The notes: generated by a model not told the origin, from the sequence alone. A stretch of 64,000 nucleotides of DNA from Candidatus Ferrigenium altingense (GCA_020621985.1 JAHRYS010000002.1:62001-126000); one strand, 5' to 3'. Positions 8,598 through 18,373 are shown, numbered from the stretch's first letter. Translations and numbers: made by a program.

Positions 8598-9520
8598 AGA
8601 GGGCCTTGATCGTAGGCAGTGGTGGCCAGGACGGCACATTGTTGACTCGATTGCTTACGAAGTTAGACTACGATGTGACCGGCTTGGGTCGAAAAGACTT
8701 AAATATTCTGAGTCCCCGGGAAATCGCTGCCTGTATCGATGATCTAGTCCCTGAAGAAATTTACTATTTGGCAGCCCATCATCATTCGTCGGAGGATCTC
8801 CCGCCGAGTAGCGGTGATCTGTTCCGACAGAGCATGGACGTACACTTCTACGGCCTGGTTAATTTCCTGGATGCACTATCGAAGTCCTCACTCCAGTCCC
8901 GTCTCTTGTTTGCATCTTCTTCGCATATATTCGGCGCAGCCGAAAAAGGTATGCAGACGGAAGAAACGATCTATATGCCCCAGTCCGAGTATGCAATAAC
9001 CAAGGTAGCCGGCATGCAGGCGTGCCAACATTATCGAAGAGTAAACGATGTATTCGCGAGCGTGGCAATCTTGTATAACCACGAGTCAGTGCTGAGAAAG
9101 CGAGTATTTCTCTCCAAAAAAATCGCAATAGCGGCGGCCCAGATTGGTAAATCTGGATGCGGCACTTTAATTTTGGCAGATTTGGATGCAGAAGTGGATT
9201 GGGGTGATGCGGAAGACACCGTAGTTGCCATGCATAAGATTCTGCAATGCGAAAAGCCTGCAGATTATATTGTAGCGACAGGACAACTTCACAGCGTTGG
9301 CGAATTTGCTGAAATCGCATTCAGGTATGTGGGCTTGAATTATAAAAACCATGTTGTGTGCAAAGAAAATACAGCATTAAGAAGCAACTATCGACGGGTT
9401 GGCGACTACTCAAAGCTGCAAAGAGATACGGGTTGGTCGCCTTCCATCAGCTTCGAGCAAATGGTGAACAAATTGGTGCAGTTCGAAATAGACGCTTTGC
9501 TATCAAATGAGTTATGTTAA
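8591..9520 (+). CDS. NAD(P)-dependent sugar epimerase/dehydratase (GDP-mannose dehydratase-like SDR)
   Basis: 309 residues. An extended SDR with the nucleotide-binding loop GSGGQDG at 9-15 and the catalytic pair Y134/K138 in YAITK. The GQDG loop and SSSHIFG resemble GDP-mannose 4,6-dehydratases, but the protein is shorter and diverged, so the substrate is uncertain. It overlaps the C-methyltransferase by 7 bp; since C-methyltransferases act on 4-keto sugars, this SDR may either make or reduce such an intermediate. Confidence 0.82.
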   Translation: MLKRALIVGSGGQDGTLLTRLLTKLDYDVTGLGRKDLNILSPREIAACIDDLVPEEIYYLAAHHHSSEDLPPSSGDLFRQSMDVHFYGLVNFLDALSKSSLQSRLLFASSSHIFGAAEKGMQTEETIYMPQSEYAITKVAGMQACQHYRRVNDVFASVAILYNHESVLRKRVFLSKKIAIAAAQIGKSGCGTLILADLDAEVDWGDAEDTVVAMHKILQCEKPADYIVATGQLHSVGEFAEIAFRYVGLNYKNHVVCKENTALRSNYRRVGDYSKLQRDTGWSPSISFEQMVNKLVQFEIDALLSNELC

Positions 9521-9565
9521 AATTGAGCGCTGCTTGGTTCATGCAGGCTAATTAAAGGAGCGGAT

Positions 9566-10549
9566 TTGTCTGAGACATTTGTTTTTGGAGCTTCAGGCTA
9601 TATCGGCATGCATTTAGCAGAGGAAGTGGACTCAGATAGTTTTATTTTTGTCACGCGTAGCCAGAGGCTGGGTGCTACAAATAAAAGATGGATCAATGCA
9701 GATCTACTTAAGCCGGAGTCACTTGCCGACATACTGACTGCCAATAGTTGCGTTATCAATCTTGCGTATTCTGCCGCTTCCACTCCTGAAGAGAATGTGG
9801 AAATGGCAAAAAACCTGATGCAGGCCTGCATCAAGGCAAAGGTTAGCAAATTGGTTCATTGCTCTACGGCTGTGGTGGCGGGAGTAAACAAATCTCCAGT
9901 TATCGACGAAGACGCCGAATGCTTACCTTCAACGGTATATGAGAGAACCAAGCTCGAAATCGAGAGGATATTCATGCTTGCAGCGGATGCAGACCTCAAA
10001 GTCTGCATTCTCAGGCCCACAGCAGTGTTAGGAACAGGCGGGCAAAATATCAGGAAAATGCTGTCAGAGATCCAATGTGAGAATAGTCTGATCAATTTTG
10101 TTCGGTCGTCGATACAAGGGAAGCGCAAGCTGAATCTCATCCCGGTCAGGGACGTTGTGAGAGCCCTTCTTCATTTGAGTAGCCGCTCTTCAATTTCTTC
10201 CGGAATCTACATTTGTTCGGCAGACGACGATCCGGATAATCGCTACGACCATGTGGAACAGATTATTAGAGCGGCATTGAAGCAGGAGAAACGAATGGGC
10301 AGATTCCCACTGCCTGGCTGGATCCTAAAATTAGCCCTTAAAATAAGTCGCGATGGCAGTGGACAGATCGCGAATCGTTACTATTCTGCTGGTAAGCTCA
10401 TTTCAACCGGGTTTCAAAGAACAGCGACGTTATCGGTCGCAGTCCGAGACTTTGTTCTGTATGAAATTGGAATGAATCCCGGGGTTTCGGGCCATTCGCC
10501 CACAAATAGGGCATGCAGTGTTAGCCAGTTCAAGGACCAACCGAAATAA
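9566..10549 (+). CDS. NAD-dependent epimerase/dehydratase family protein
   Basis: 327 residues from a TTG start that has a strong AAAGGAG site 8 bases upstream. Extended SDR fold with GASGYIG at 8-14 and the catalytic pair Y125/K129 (YERTK). The family interconverts or reduces nucleotide sugars; specificity is not readable. Its stop overlaps the start of the next glycosyltransferase by one base (TAATG), which implies translational coupling. Confidence 0.82.
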   Translation: MSETFVFGASGYIGMHLAEEVDSDSFIFVTRSQRLGATNKRWINADLLKPESLADILTANSCVINLAYSAASTPEENVEMAKNLMQACIKAKVSKLVHCSTAVVAGVNKSPVIDEDAECLPSTVYERTKLEIERIFMLAADADLKVCILRPTAVLGTGGQNIRKMLSEIQCENSLINFVRSSIQGKRKLNLIPVRDVVRALLHLSSRSSISSGIYICSADDDPDNRYDHVEQIIRAALKQEKRMGRFPLPGWILKLALKISRDGSGQIANRYYSAGKLISTGFQRTATLSVAVRDFVLYEIGMNPGVSGHSPTNRACSVSQFKDQPK

Positions 10550-11568
10550 TGAATCCATACATTTTGACGATATGTATCGCCACATACAATCGCGCCGATC
10601 TGTTGCTGCAGACACTGAATAATATCGTCAGTCAAATAAGCATGTTCGAAGATGTAGAGATACTTGTGGTAGATGGCAACTCAATCGATACCACTGAAGA
10701 GGTTGTAACCGGCATTCAATCCACTTGTGGCAGCATGAGGTATTTGAAATTATCTGAAAAAGGCGGAGTTGATAAGGATTTTGATATTGCGGTTCAAAAC
10801 TCAAATGGCCAGCATTGCTGGCTATTTACAGATGATGACCTGCTTGTCGACGGTGCAGTCAGCAAGGTTCGCGAAGCAATACTGAAATGTGCGGATCTTG
10901 TTGTGGTTAATTCGGAAATATGTGATTACAATTTTCAGCGGATACTCAAAAGGAATGCCCTGCAAATAGACAAGAATATCGAGTCTGGTTTTACCACGCA
11001 TGAAAGTGAGGAGTTCTTTAAACTTTGCGCTGGGTATATCACTTTTATCGGCGCAATCGTGATAAGAAAAAGTCTCTGGGTAGAGCGTCCGCGTGATGAA
11101 TTCTATGGTTCGAGATTTATCCACGTTGGAGTGATTTCAACTTTGGGTGCTGCGACAAAAGTCATGGTTCTGGCTGAACCAATGATTCGAATCAGGCTGG
11201 GGAATGCCGAATGGAGCAATATTAGTTTTAAGGTCTGGTCGCAGTTATGGCCCGATTTGATCTGGTCCTTTCCAAATCTGTCTGTCAGTTGCAAGCAAGC
11301 AGTATGTTTAAGGGATCCATGGAAAAGCGCCAAGTTTTTGCTATGGTGGCGCGCCCTTGGTTCCTATTCAAAGAAGGAATACTTGAACTTCATTGGCCCC
11401 AAGTCGATTTCGTTGCATAGAATTATGGCAATGGTGATTGCCTATCTGCCTCGGCAGCTTCCATGTGCGGTTTTCTATTGGTACGCGACTATAAGGCAAG
11501 ATGAATTAATGAGTTATCATTTGTCTAATGGTGGGAAGTCGAGAAACAAGTGGTTTTCGGAAGACTAG
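10549..11568 (+). CDS. Family 2 glycosyltransferase
   Basis: 339 residues. Begins with the GT-A nucleotide-sugar domain: TICIATYNRADLL near the N-terminus, then ILVVDGNSIDTT, and FTDDDLLVDG as the DxD metal/donor site. The C-terminal ~120 residues are hydrophobic and basic, as in peripheral membrane transferases. It probably adds one sugar to the lipid-linked repeat unit on the cytoplasmic face. It is coupled to the SDR gene upstream. Confidence 0.87.
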   Translation: MNPYILTICIATYNRADLLLQTLNNIVSQISMFEDVEILVVDGNSIDTTEEVVTGIQSTCGSMRYLKLSEKGGVDKDFDIAVQNSNGQHCWLFTDDDLLVDGAVSKVREAILKCADLVVVNSEICDYNFQRILKRNALQIDKNIESGFTTHESEEFFKLCAGYITFIGAIVIRKSLWVERPRDEFYGSRFIHVGVISTLGAATKVMVLAEPMIRIRLGNAEWSNISFKVWSQLWPDLIWSFPNLSVSCKQAVCLRDPWKSAKFLLWWRALGSYSKKEYLNFIGPKSISLHRIMAMVIAYLPRQLPCAVFYWYATIRQDELMSYHLSNGGKSRNKWFSED

Positions 11569-11658
11569 TTTGTTAATGCAAAATAATTGCAACACATTAG
11601 CAATGTACCTGCGGTAGATAAATTGACCTTACGGAAAATACATATACAAGAGGGTAAA

Positions 11659-12330
11659 ATGGAATATACGGATTATTCAAGTTGGAAGGGTTGGTTGACG
11701 CAGATTCCGTTTGCGGAACTCTCAGAGGTGCAGAATATAAAATTCAAGAAGCAATTGGAACGTTTTCATATTCCATATAAGAAAATAAACGCCTTGGAAA
11801 TTGGATATGGAAACGGAAGTTTTATTAAATTCCTGAAAAATAACGATAGCAAAGTAGAAGGGATCGAAATACAGGACTCTTTATTGGAAGCAGCCAGAGA
11901 ATTTGGCATCCCGGCCCAAAGATCAATCAATGATGTTACTTGCGGCCCGTATGATTTGATTGTTGCCTTCGATGTATTGGAGCATTTAACTGTAGAGGAA
12001 CTGAGATCGCTATTCCACAAATGCAAATTATTGCTCAAGAAAGACGGTGTTATGCTGCTCCGTTTCCCAAATGCAGAATCATTTGCAGGTCTTGGGGCGC
12101 AGAATGGGGATTTCACTCACATCACCGCAATTGCTCAAACAAAGCTACAACAAATAATCGAGCCATACGGTTTTAAAATAGAAAGATTTGAAGGTGAATT
12201 AATTTATCCGAGAAAAAATGTTGTACACGCAATTCGATCCGTTTTTCGATACATACTTATGAAAGGCATGGGTGTAGGAAGCGGGCACTTCTTTTCAACC
12301 AACGTCATTGCGCTAGTGAAAAATATTTGA
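11659..12330 (+). CDS. Class I SAM-dependent methyltransferase
   Basis: 223 residues from the ATG at 11659, which has a GAGGG ribosome site; a TTG at 11587 is possible but poorer. SAM motif LEIGYGNGSF about 40 residues in and AFDVLEHLT as motif II. It lacks the zinc ribbon seen in the methyltransferase at 425. Likely a sugar O- or N-methyltransferase of the surface polysaccharide. The acceptor is unknown. Confidence 0.82.
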   Translation: MEYTDYSSWKGWLTQIPFAELSEVQNIKFKKQLERFHIPYKKINALEIGYGNGSFIKFLKNNDSKVEGIEIQDSLLEAAREFGIPAQRSINDVTCGPYDLIVAFDVLEHLTVEELRSLFHKCKLLLKKDGVMLLRFPNAESFAGLGAQNGDFTHITAIAQTKLQQIIEPYGFKIERFEGELIYPRKNVVHAIRSVFRYILMKGMGVGSGHFFSTNVIALVKNI

Positions 12331-12478
12331 CGCGAATAGCGATTGTTTGATGGCTGCGAGTTTTTTGTTACTCATAAAAAATCAAGCTCCATACTGACAG
12401 ATGGGCCGCTATAAGAATATAAGCATAATAATTTAAGACGAATCACTTGAATATACGCACTTACTCGAATGCGAAAAT

Positions 12479-13972
12479 ATGGACCTTGGGCTGAGTGCAA
12501 TTCTGATGCTAAGTGCGGTAGTGGTGATGATGACACTGTGGTTTGTGACGTCGAGCACCGGGTTTCCTGTTTACGCGCTAGCAGCTGTAGTGTCCCTGGT
12601 AGGTATCAATATACATGTTGGCGTCACTATTTATTTTTCACGCATTGTTATAATTTTCTTTCTGTTAGCAGTTCTGATAAGGGAGGCGATGGGCAGGCGG
12701 GTTCGTGTTTCTACCGAGGTATTGTTCCCGTATGCCAAGCTGTTCGGTTTGTTACTGATGGTTCAGTGCGCTTCTGTGCTTTTGTCGGATCATGTACTGG
12801 ATGGTTTTCGACAAATTGCTATCTACCTCAGTTTGATGGCGCTATTTTTTACAGTAGTCATTGCGGGATCCAAAGCTGAAATAGTTACAAAGGCTGTCAA
12901 AATCTACCTAGCTGTTGGATTGGTGCAGGGGCTATATGGAATATATCAAGTCATAGGCGGCTCGCATGGGTGGCCAACATATCAAACATTCATGGACGGC
13001 ATCCCTACGGCAAATGATAGGACTTCAAATGGTTTTTATTATTCCGGTGCGTACCAGGCATTTAGGGCAACAGGCTTCTTTCCTGCAGATGTGAGTCACT
13101 ATGCCGGCTATCTGGCAGGGGTTCTATTGCTGGCAATTGCTCTTCTCATAAGCAATCGAAAGTCGCTGTTTCTACATCTGGTAATAGTTGTCTGCTCAAT
13201 CGGACTAATCTTATCTTTGTCTCGTAGCGGTATTCTGGCATTTGTTATTTTTGGTCTTCCAAGCTTGTCGTATCTATTGTGGCGCGTTCAACCAAAACCC
13301 CAACGCTCCTTTTGGATTCTCATTAGGTCATTAGCTCCATTGGCATTGGTGGGAATGATGCTCGGCACGATGACGGTAGTCACGCTGAATATTGATGTGA
13401 CGTGGGTTTCAGATGCCATCTACAGTCGCCTGGCTGATGTGGTCGAAGCTGGAGAGAATCAAAACGAATCGATGGCTGAGCATATACGCACACGGCTATT
13501 GGGATTGGATGCATTGGAATCAAGTCCAATATACGGTGTTGGCCCCGGGGTCAATGCTTCCCCCTGGCTTTCCGAAACTTATCAAGTTGGCTGGGGTGGA
13601 TCTCACTCTCATCACATAAATATACTGGGTGAGACAGGGTTGCTGGGTGCCGGACTCGAATGGCTGCTTATGTGGATGGTCGCCAAATACATGTGGCGCG
13701 GATTGTTTGTGACCAGGGAAAGTTCCGCGGAACGAAATCTTCTGGCGGGCATGTTGTCGGCATTCGTTACAATCGTGCTGGGAAATATATTTTACTTTTA
13801 CTATCTCAATGATTTTGTATGGTTTTTGATGGCTGGCGGAGTGGCACTTAGCCGTGCGATGATTGTCGAAGCGCAAAATTCGACTATCTATAAAACCAAA
13901 ATACCGGTGGAAGCAGGTGGGTTGGGTGCGGTATCTGCAGCCGGAACAACATATATAACGAATAACTTGTAA
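12479..13972 (+). CDS. O-antigen polymerase/ligase-family membrane protein (Wzy/WaaL-like)
   Basis: 497 residues with about ten to twelve hydrophobic segments, and a large periplasmic loop (about residues 155-200) before a further run of helices. A later segment with GVGPGVNAS...HSHHINILGETGLLG matches the Wzy_C (O-antigen ligase) family, where the conserved His and Gly residues sit in a periplasmic loop. It either polymerises repeat units or ligates glycan to a lipid or protein acceptor in the inner membrane. A 148-bp gap upstream, in which I see nothing else, may hold its promoter. Confidence 0.85.
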   Translation: MDLGLSAILMLSAVVVMMTLWFVTSSTGFPVYALAAVVSLVGINIHVGVTIYFSRIVIIFFLLAVLIREAMGRRVRVSTEVLFPYAKLFGLLLMVQCASVLLSDHVLDGFRQIAIYLSLMALFFTVVIAGSKAEIVTKAVKIYLAVGLVQGLYGIYQVIGGSHGWPTYQTFMDGIPTANDRTSNGFYYSGAYQAFRATGFFPADVSHYAGYLAGVLLLAIALLISNRKSLFLHLVIVVCSIGLILSLSRSGILAFVIFGLPSLSYLLWRVQPKPQRSFWILIRSLAPLALVGMMLGTMTVVTLNIDVTWVSDAIYSRLADVVEAGENQNESMAEHIRTRLLGLDALESSPIYGVGPGVNASPWLSETYQVGWGGSHSHHINILGETGLLGAGLEWLLMWMVAKYMWRGLFVTRESSAERNLLAGMLSAFVTIVLGNIFYFYYLNDFVWFLMAGGVALSRAMIVEAQNSTIYKTKIPVEAGGLGAVSAAGTTYITNNL

Positions 13973-14103
13973 CCGCAGCAGTTTCTAACTCGTCAGAGTT
14001 GGCTTATTCGATCGGTCGGCGATATCAAACTAGGGACCTTATTGCAGGAATAACGATTCATACCAGTTAATGCCAACCAAAAAATCAGAGAAGAAGAACC
14101 GAT

Positions 14104-15048
14104 TTGACACTCATGAAACAATCAGCACGCCTGGCAGTAATTTTGGTGAATTGGAATGGGACTGACGACACTTTGAATTGTCTCGAATCCATCCGCTCTT
14201 CAACATATCAGGACTACCTTGTCATTGTTGTTGACAACGGATCTTGTGCCGAACAGCTAGAAAGGCTACAACAAAGCAATTCAGACTTCGTCCTACTCGA
14301 AACCGGCGAAAATCTGGGATATACCGGTGGAAATAACAAGGGAATTGAGTACGCACTAGACTATGGTGTCGACTACGTGCTCCTGTTAAATAACGATACA
14401 TATATAGCTCCGGATACCTTAAAAAATATTGTGCTGGCAACTGATTTTGACAAACAGATTGGGATATTGAGCCCCAAAATATTATTCCATCCTGCCAGGA
14501 GCTTGATCTGGTCAGCCGGAATTGATTTTGACAGAAGGTTTCTAACTGGAAGTTTAACTGGGTACAAAACAGAAGATAAAGGCCAGTTTGACCAAGCACG
14601 TGATGTAGTGTGTGTCACAGGTTGTGCGATGTTGATTCGAAGCAAGGTAATTCGGGAAGTGGGGTTGCTAAGTGATGAATACTTTGCAGTCTGCGAGGAT
14701 TTTGACTATTGCCTTAAAGTGGGTAGCGCTGGATATAGGATCGTATACGAACCGTCGGCAAGTATTTGGCATATTGAGTCGGCGAGCAGTGGTGGGCACG
14801 AAGCTCCACAATACGTCTACTACCAAACCCGCAATTATTTTGTATTCCATAATCGTTGGGCACAAGGTGTCGCTCAGTTATTTCTGTCCCAGGGCTATTT
14901 CCTGGGATGGTCGGCTAAACGTTGTTTTAGTTTTGTTCTAAGAGGGAAATGGAAGACATCGCTCGGGATTTTGTTTGGGATTCGGGACGCAATGATGGGA
15001 AGGCTTGGCCGTCGTGATTACGCCATACTTGCGAAGAAAAAACGATAG
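14104..15048 (+). CDS. Family 2 glycosyltransferase (rhamnosyltransferase-like)
   Basis: About 314 residues from TTG 14104; an ATG lies three codons downstream at 14113 and either may be used after the purine-rich AGAAGAAGAA. GT-A domain with VILVNWNGTDDTLNCLES, IVVDNGS, ENLGYTGGNNKGI and LLLNNDTYI, the pattern of WbbL/RfbF-like transferases, which often use dTDP-rhamnose. The C-terminal part after 230 is hydrophobic and probably membrane-associated. Confidence 0.86.
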   Translation: MTLMKQSARLAVILVNWNGTDDTLNCLESIRSSTYQDYLVIVVDNGSCAEQLERLQQSNSDFVLLETGENLGYTGGNNKGIEYALDYGVDYVLLLNNDTYIAPDTLKNIVLATDFDKQIGILSPKILFHPARSLIWSAGIDFDRRFLTGSLTGYKTEDKGQFDQARDVVCVTGCAMLIRSKVIREVGLLSDEYFAVCEDFDYCLKVGSAGYRIVYEPSASIWHIESASSGGHEAPQYVYYQTRNYFVFHNRWAQGVAQLFLSQGYFLGWSAKRCFSFVLRGKWKTSLGILFGIRDAMMGRLGRRDYAILAKKKR

Positions 15049-15060
15049 TAGGATAGCTAT

Positions 15061-16209
15061 ATGAAGTTACTAAATGTCATTGACGAGATGAGTCCTGCCT
15101 TCGGGGGGGCCGCAGAGAGAACCTATCAGATGAGTCGCTATTTGGGCTTGGCTGGTGTGAATGTTGATGTGTTAACAACCAAATGGCGTTTAGATAAGGA
15201 ATGGCTTTCTAAGTTACCAGGTGGGAAGAATTATTTCGTAGATGCGCTACATTGTCGATATTTGTTTCCATTCGGCGCAAGAAAATGGCTAGACAAGAAC
15301 ATTTCAAATTATGACGTGGTTCATATATCCAAAAATTGGAGCTTGCTGGCAAATATGACCGCAGCCGCTGCGGTGAAACATAATGTCCCTTATGTATTTT
15401 CGGCAATGGGATTTGTCGCAGTCCACAATCGGTCAAGATTGCTGAAACAGTTCTACAAAAAATATCTGACGATTCCCATGATACGCAACGCAAGCGCCTG
15501 TATTGCGGTAACGAATGAAGAAAAAGAGGACTTGATCAATGCGGGTGCCGCACTTGAGAAAGTGTATCTGATTCCCAATGGGATTATTCACGAGAACTTT
15601 TTGCATAAAGACGACAAGCATTTTCGGCAAAAATATTCTTTGGGGAATCGAAAAATAATGCTGTTCATCGGCAGAATGGATCCCATTAAAGGGGTTCATC
15701 TGATTATTGACGCTTTCGGGAAACGACGTGACAACCTGGAAGACTGGTGTTTGGTGTTGGTTGGCACTCAGTCCGCTTATCGTAAGGAAATGGAGCGTAA
15801 GACTGTAGAGATGAGTCTGCAAAATAACATTATTTTTCTGGATCCGATTTTTGGCAAAGAAAAGAGCGAGGCTTATCACGCGGCAGAGTTCATTGTTGTT
15901 CCATCAGTTAAAGACGCGATGACAATCGTCGCACCTGAAGCGGCATGTTGCGCAAAACCTGTTTTAATCACTAATACCTCTGACTTTGGCGAATTGGCTC
16001 AATGCGGAGGGGCGATTGAGGTCGACCCCACTATCGACAGCCTTGCAAATGGGTTGGACCTTTTGACAGACAATGAGTGTGATCGGATAGGGATGGGAAA
16101 AAAAGGATTTGAATATGTTGTAGGCAATTATAAATGGGAATATCAGGCTCAAAAGTACATGGCCTTGTTCAAGGCGGTTTCAAGACCCGCAAGTCATAAT
16201 GCTGCGTGA
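15061..16209 (+). CDS. Family 4 glycosyltransferase
   Basis: 382 residues with a GT-B fold. N-terminal start MKLLNVIDEMSPAFGGAAERT, central IPNGI, and C-terminal IMLFIGRMDPIKGVHLIIDAF and the EAACCAKPVLITN segment with the donor-binding E-x7-E-like site. Retaining transferases of this family extend the lipid-linked glycan. It starts 12 bp after the previous gene. Its 3' end is followed directly by insertion-sequence remnants, but the reading frame itself looks complete. Confidence 0.88.
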   Translation: MKLLNVIDEMSPAFGGAAERTYQMSRYLGLAGVNVDVLTTKWRLDKEWLSKLPGGKNYFVDALHCRYLFPFGARKWLDKNISNYDVVHISKNWSLLANMTAAAAVKHNVPYVFSAMGFVAVHNRSRLLKQFYKKYLTIPMIRNASACIAVTNEEKEDLINAGAALEKVYLIPNGIIHENFLHKDDKHFRQKYSLGNRKIMLFIGRMDPIKGVHLIIDAFGKRRDNLEDWCLVLVGTQSAYRKEMERKTVEMSLQNNIIFLDPIFGKEKSEAYHAAEFIVVPSVKDAMTIVAPEAACCAKPVLITNTSDFGELAQCGGAIEVDPTIDSLANGLDLLTDNECDRIGMGKKGFEYVVGNYKWEYQAQKYMALFKAVSRPASHNAA

Positions 16210-16254
16210 CATCCCCACAAAAATACAAAAGAGGACGCTACCCTTTGTTGGTAC

Positions 16255-16353
16255 ATCCGCGCAAGTCGCTCGGCTTTAGGTGTCCTGCGGAACTGTTCAC
16301 GCCGGACGCTTTCGATTTCAAGCTGCATCATGCTGCGCTTTTGGCAGGCGCGC
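16255..16353 (+). pseudogene. 3' remnant of an IS30-type transposase, diverged from the adjacent copy
   Basis: Translating the + strand gives HPRKSLGFRCPAELFTPDAF and then DFKLHHAALLA, clearly the C-terminal end of an IS30 transposase, but with many differences from the equivalent end of the intact neighbour (RPRKSLGFKCPVEMFMPDAF). Everything upstream of this tail is missing. The remnant runs straight into the left inverted repeat of the intact element, so the newer copy sits exactly at the end of an older relative. Confidence 0.85.
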
Positions 16354-17463
16354 TCAAAAACCAAGTGCAACATTTTTGGGAGAAAATGTTGCATGGGAAA
16401 AATCTACAAGCAGTTAAGTATTGAAGAGCGAACGATGATCCAGACGCAGTTATCAAAGGGGTTCAAAGCCGGGCAGATAGCTCGTGAGCTTGGTCGCTCT
16501 GCTGGAACGCTGAGTCGTGAGTTGAAACGTAACGGGTGGATACGTCCGAAACTGCCTCATGGTGTTGGCAGGCCTGCGATTGCGGGTGGTTACCGTGCTG
16601 ATGTGGCGCAACGGCGTGCAACTGTTTGTACGGTCAGACCACACGCTTTGCGCAAGGTGAGGCCAGGCACGGCGCTTTGGAAGCAGGTCACGCACTACCT
16701 GCAAGAGGGTTACTCGCCGGAGCAGATTGCTGGCACACTGGCAACCGTGCATCCAGACGCTCCCACCTTGCAAGCTTCTCACGAAACCATCTACACCGCG
16801 ATCTATGCGATGCCGCGCGGGGAGTTGCGCACCGAAGTGATTGGCTGGTTGCGATTTGGCCATGCCAAGCGCCGTCCGCGTGCACGTGGTGAAGATCGGC
16901 GCGGTCGGATTCCTGATATGGTCAGCATCCATGACCGCCCTCCAGAGATTGAGGAGCGACTGATACCGGGGCACTGGGAAGGCGATCTCATCAAGGGGGC
17001 GCATAACCGCTCGTCAGTGGGTACGCTGGTAGAACGCACCACGCTGTTCACCGTGCTGGCCAAGATGGAAGATGCTAGCACGGCATCGGCAGTGAAGAGT
17101 TTCAGTCATGTGCTCAATCGCATCGAAGCACAGAAGCGCTTGTCGATGACCTACGATCAGGGCCGTGAAATGGCGGGACATCAGCAACTGGCGTCAGAGA
17201 CCGGCATCAAGGTCTACTTCGCTGACCCGCACAGCCCTTGGCAGCGGGGGCGCAACGAGAACACCAACGGACTGGTACGGCAGTACCTGCCAAAGGGGAG
17301 CGACTTGAGCGTGTTCTCACAAGAAGAACTCGATGCAATTGCGTGGAAGCTGAACACCCGGCCTCGCAAGTCACTTGGGTTCAAATGTCCGGTAGAAATG
17401 TTTATGCCAGATGCTTTTGACTTTAGGCAGCATCACGCTGCCCTTTTTGCACTTGGTGCTTGA
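16354..17463 (+). mobile_element. IS30-family insertion sequence, apparently intact
   Basis: About 1.1 kb. Imperfect terminal inverted repeats (15 of 17 bases) at 16354-16370 and 17447-17463 bound a single full-length transposase gene. It splits two glycosyltransferase genes without damaging either frame. The exact outer ends are uncertain by several bases because repeat-like sequence continues beyond both sides. A second, 5'-truncated copy lies at 20386-21225, and an inverted 3' fragment at 19642-19826. Confidence 0.85.
16393..17463 (+). CDS. IS30-family transposase
   Basis: 356 residues from the ATG at 16393. An N-terminal helix-turn-helix (LSIEERTMIQTQL to ELGRSAGTLSRELKRNG) is followed by the DDE integrase core: D in GHWEGDLIKG, D in MTYDQGREM, and E in RGRNENTNG. 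All three acidic residues are present and the frame is unbroken, so the enzyme is probably functional. It could act on the partial IS30 copies nearby. Confidence 0.95.
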   Translation: MGKIYKQLSIEERTMIQTQLSKGFKAGQIARELGRSAGTLSRELKRNGWIRPKLPHGVGRPAIAGGYRADVAQRRATVCTVRPHALRKVRPGTALWKQVTHYLQEGYSPEQIAGTLATVHPDAPTLQASHETIYTAIYAMPRGELRTEVIGWLRFGHAKRRPRARGEDRRGRIPDMVSIHDRPPEIEERLIPGHWEGDLIKGAHNRSSVGTLVERTTLFTVLAKMEDASTASAVKSFSHVLNRIEAQKRLSMTYDQGREMAGHQQLASETGIKVYFADPHSPWQRGRNENTNGLVRQYLPKGSDLSVFSQEELDAIAWKLNTRPRKSLGFKCPVEMFMPDAFDFRQHHAALFALGA

Positions 17464-17465
17464 AA

Positions 17466-17491
17466 CTGCCACACTTGGTTATTGAAACCGC
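17466..17491 (+). repeat. Second copy of an IS30 terminal-repeat-like sequence
   Basis: Just outside the right end of the intact IS30, the outer end of the terminal repeat (ACTTGGTGCTTGAAACTGCC) recurs in direct orientation as ACTTGGTTATTGAAACCGCC. This looks like the trace of another IS30 end, left by an earlier insertion or by tandem copies. Confidence 0.6.
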
Positions 17492-17512
17492 CCATTTTAT
17501 TGCACAGCTGAG

Positions 17513-18370
17513 ATGAACAAAATCTTTGAACCCCAAACAGCCCAGGCAATACCGGCTATAACTGGCAAGTTAGAAGGGGGGCGGCGTACCCTGGGCCGGT
17601 CGAAACAGTCCACACCAGACCAGCCTTTGGTTACGGTGATTACAGTAGTCTTCAACGGTGCGGCGACACTTGAGCACACCATACGCAGCGTTATTGATCA
17701 GACCTATGACAACGTTGAACACATCATCATTGATGGGGGTTCCACCGACGCAACCCTGGACATCCTTCGCAAATATGAGGGCGACATCGACTATTGGGTG
17801 AGCGAGAGGGATGCGGGCATCTATGATGCGATGAATAAAGGCATCGCACTGGCGAGAGGTGATTACATCGGCATGCTTAACTCGGATGATTTTTTTGCCA
17901 ATTCATCTGCATTGGCAAAAATTGCATCGCACCTTAAGGCAAGCAACGTGGATGCAGTCTTTTCCTTCCTAGATATTGTCGACCCCGTTAATATTGCTCG
18001 GGTGGTTCGTAAATATCGTATTTCTAAATATAGTCCCTTCATGTTGCGGATAGGTGTGATGCCACCACATCCGACGTTTTATTGCAAGAAATCGTGCTAC
18101 GAGAAGGCCGGGCCGTACCGCACGGATTATCGTATCGCGGCAGATTTTGAAATGCTCGTCAGATTGCTGCTCAAACATCATATCGTTTGGGAATTCATAG
18201 ATGAAACCACCGTCAAAATGCGCTCCGGGGGCTTAAGCAGTAGTGGGATAAAATCCAACTGGGTGGTTAACCGTGAAATTATTCGCGCCTGCGCCGAAAA
18301 TGGGCTGTACACCAATATGTTTATGCTGGCCTTGAAACTTCCTATCCGGTTAATGGAACGTATTCTTTGA
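17513..18370 (+). CDS. Family 2 glycosyltransferase (WcaA-type)
   Basis: 285 residues. After an unusual polar N-terminal extension of about 40 residues comes the GT-A domain: VTVITVVFNGAATLE, IIIDGGSTDAT, YWVSERDAGIYDAMNKG and MLNSDDFF (donor/metal site). Later PPHPTFYCKKSCYEK and IAADFEMLVRLL fit the transferases that work on surface polysaccharides. The ATG is about 50 bp after the IS30 element, so any promoter once shared with the upstream genes has been separated by the insertion. Confidence 0.87.
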   Translation: MNKIFEPQTAQAIPAITGKLEGGRRTLGRSKQSTPDQPLVTVITVVFNGAATLEHTIRSVIDQTYDNVEHIIIDGGSTDATLDILRKYEGDIDYWVSERDAGIYDAMNKGIALARGDYIGMLNSDDFFANSSALAKIASHLKASNVDAVFSFLDIVDPVNIARVVRKYRISKYSPFMLRIGVMPPHPTFYCKKSCYEKAGPYRTDYRIAADFEMLVRLLLKHHIVWEFIDETTVKMRSGGLSSSGIKSNWVVNREIIRACAENGLYTNMFMLALKLPIRLMERIL

Positions 18371-18373
18371 ATA

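Noticed and set aside
12469..12879. A 136-codon frame overlapping the start of the Wzy-like gene
   Set aside because: It is out of frame with a clear multi-helix membrane protein and gives a Cys-rich nonsense product.
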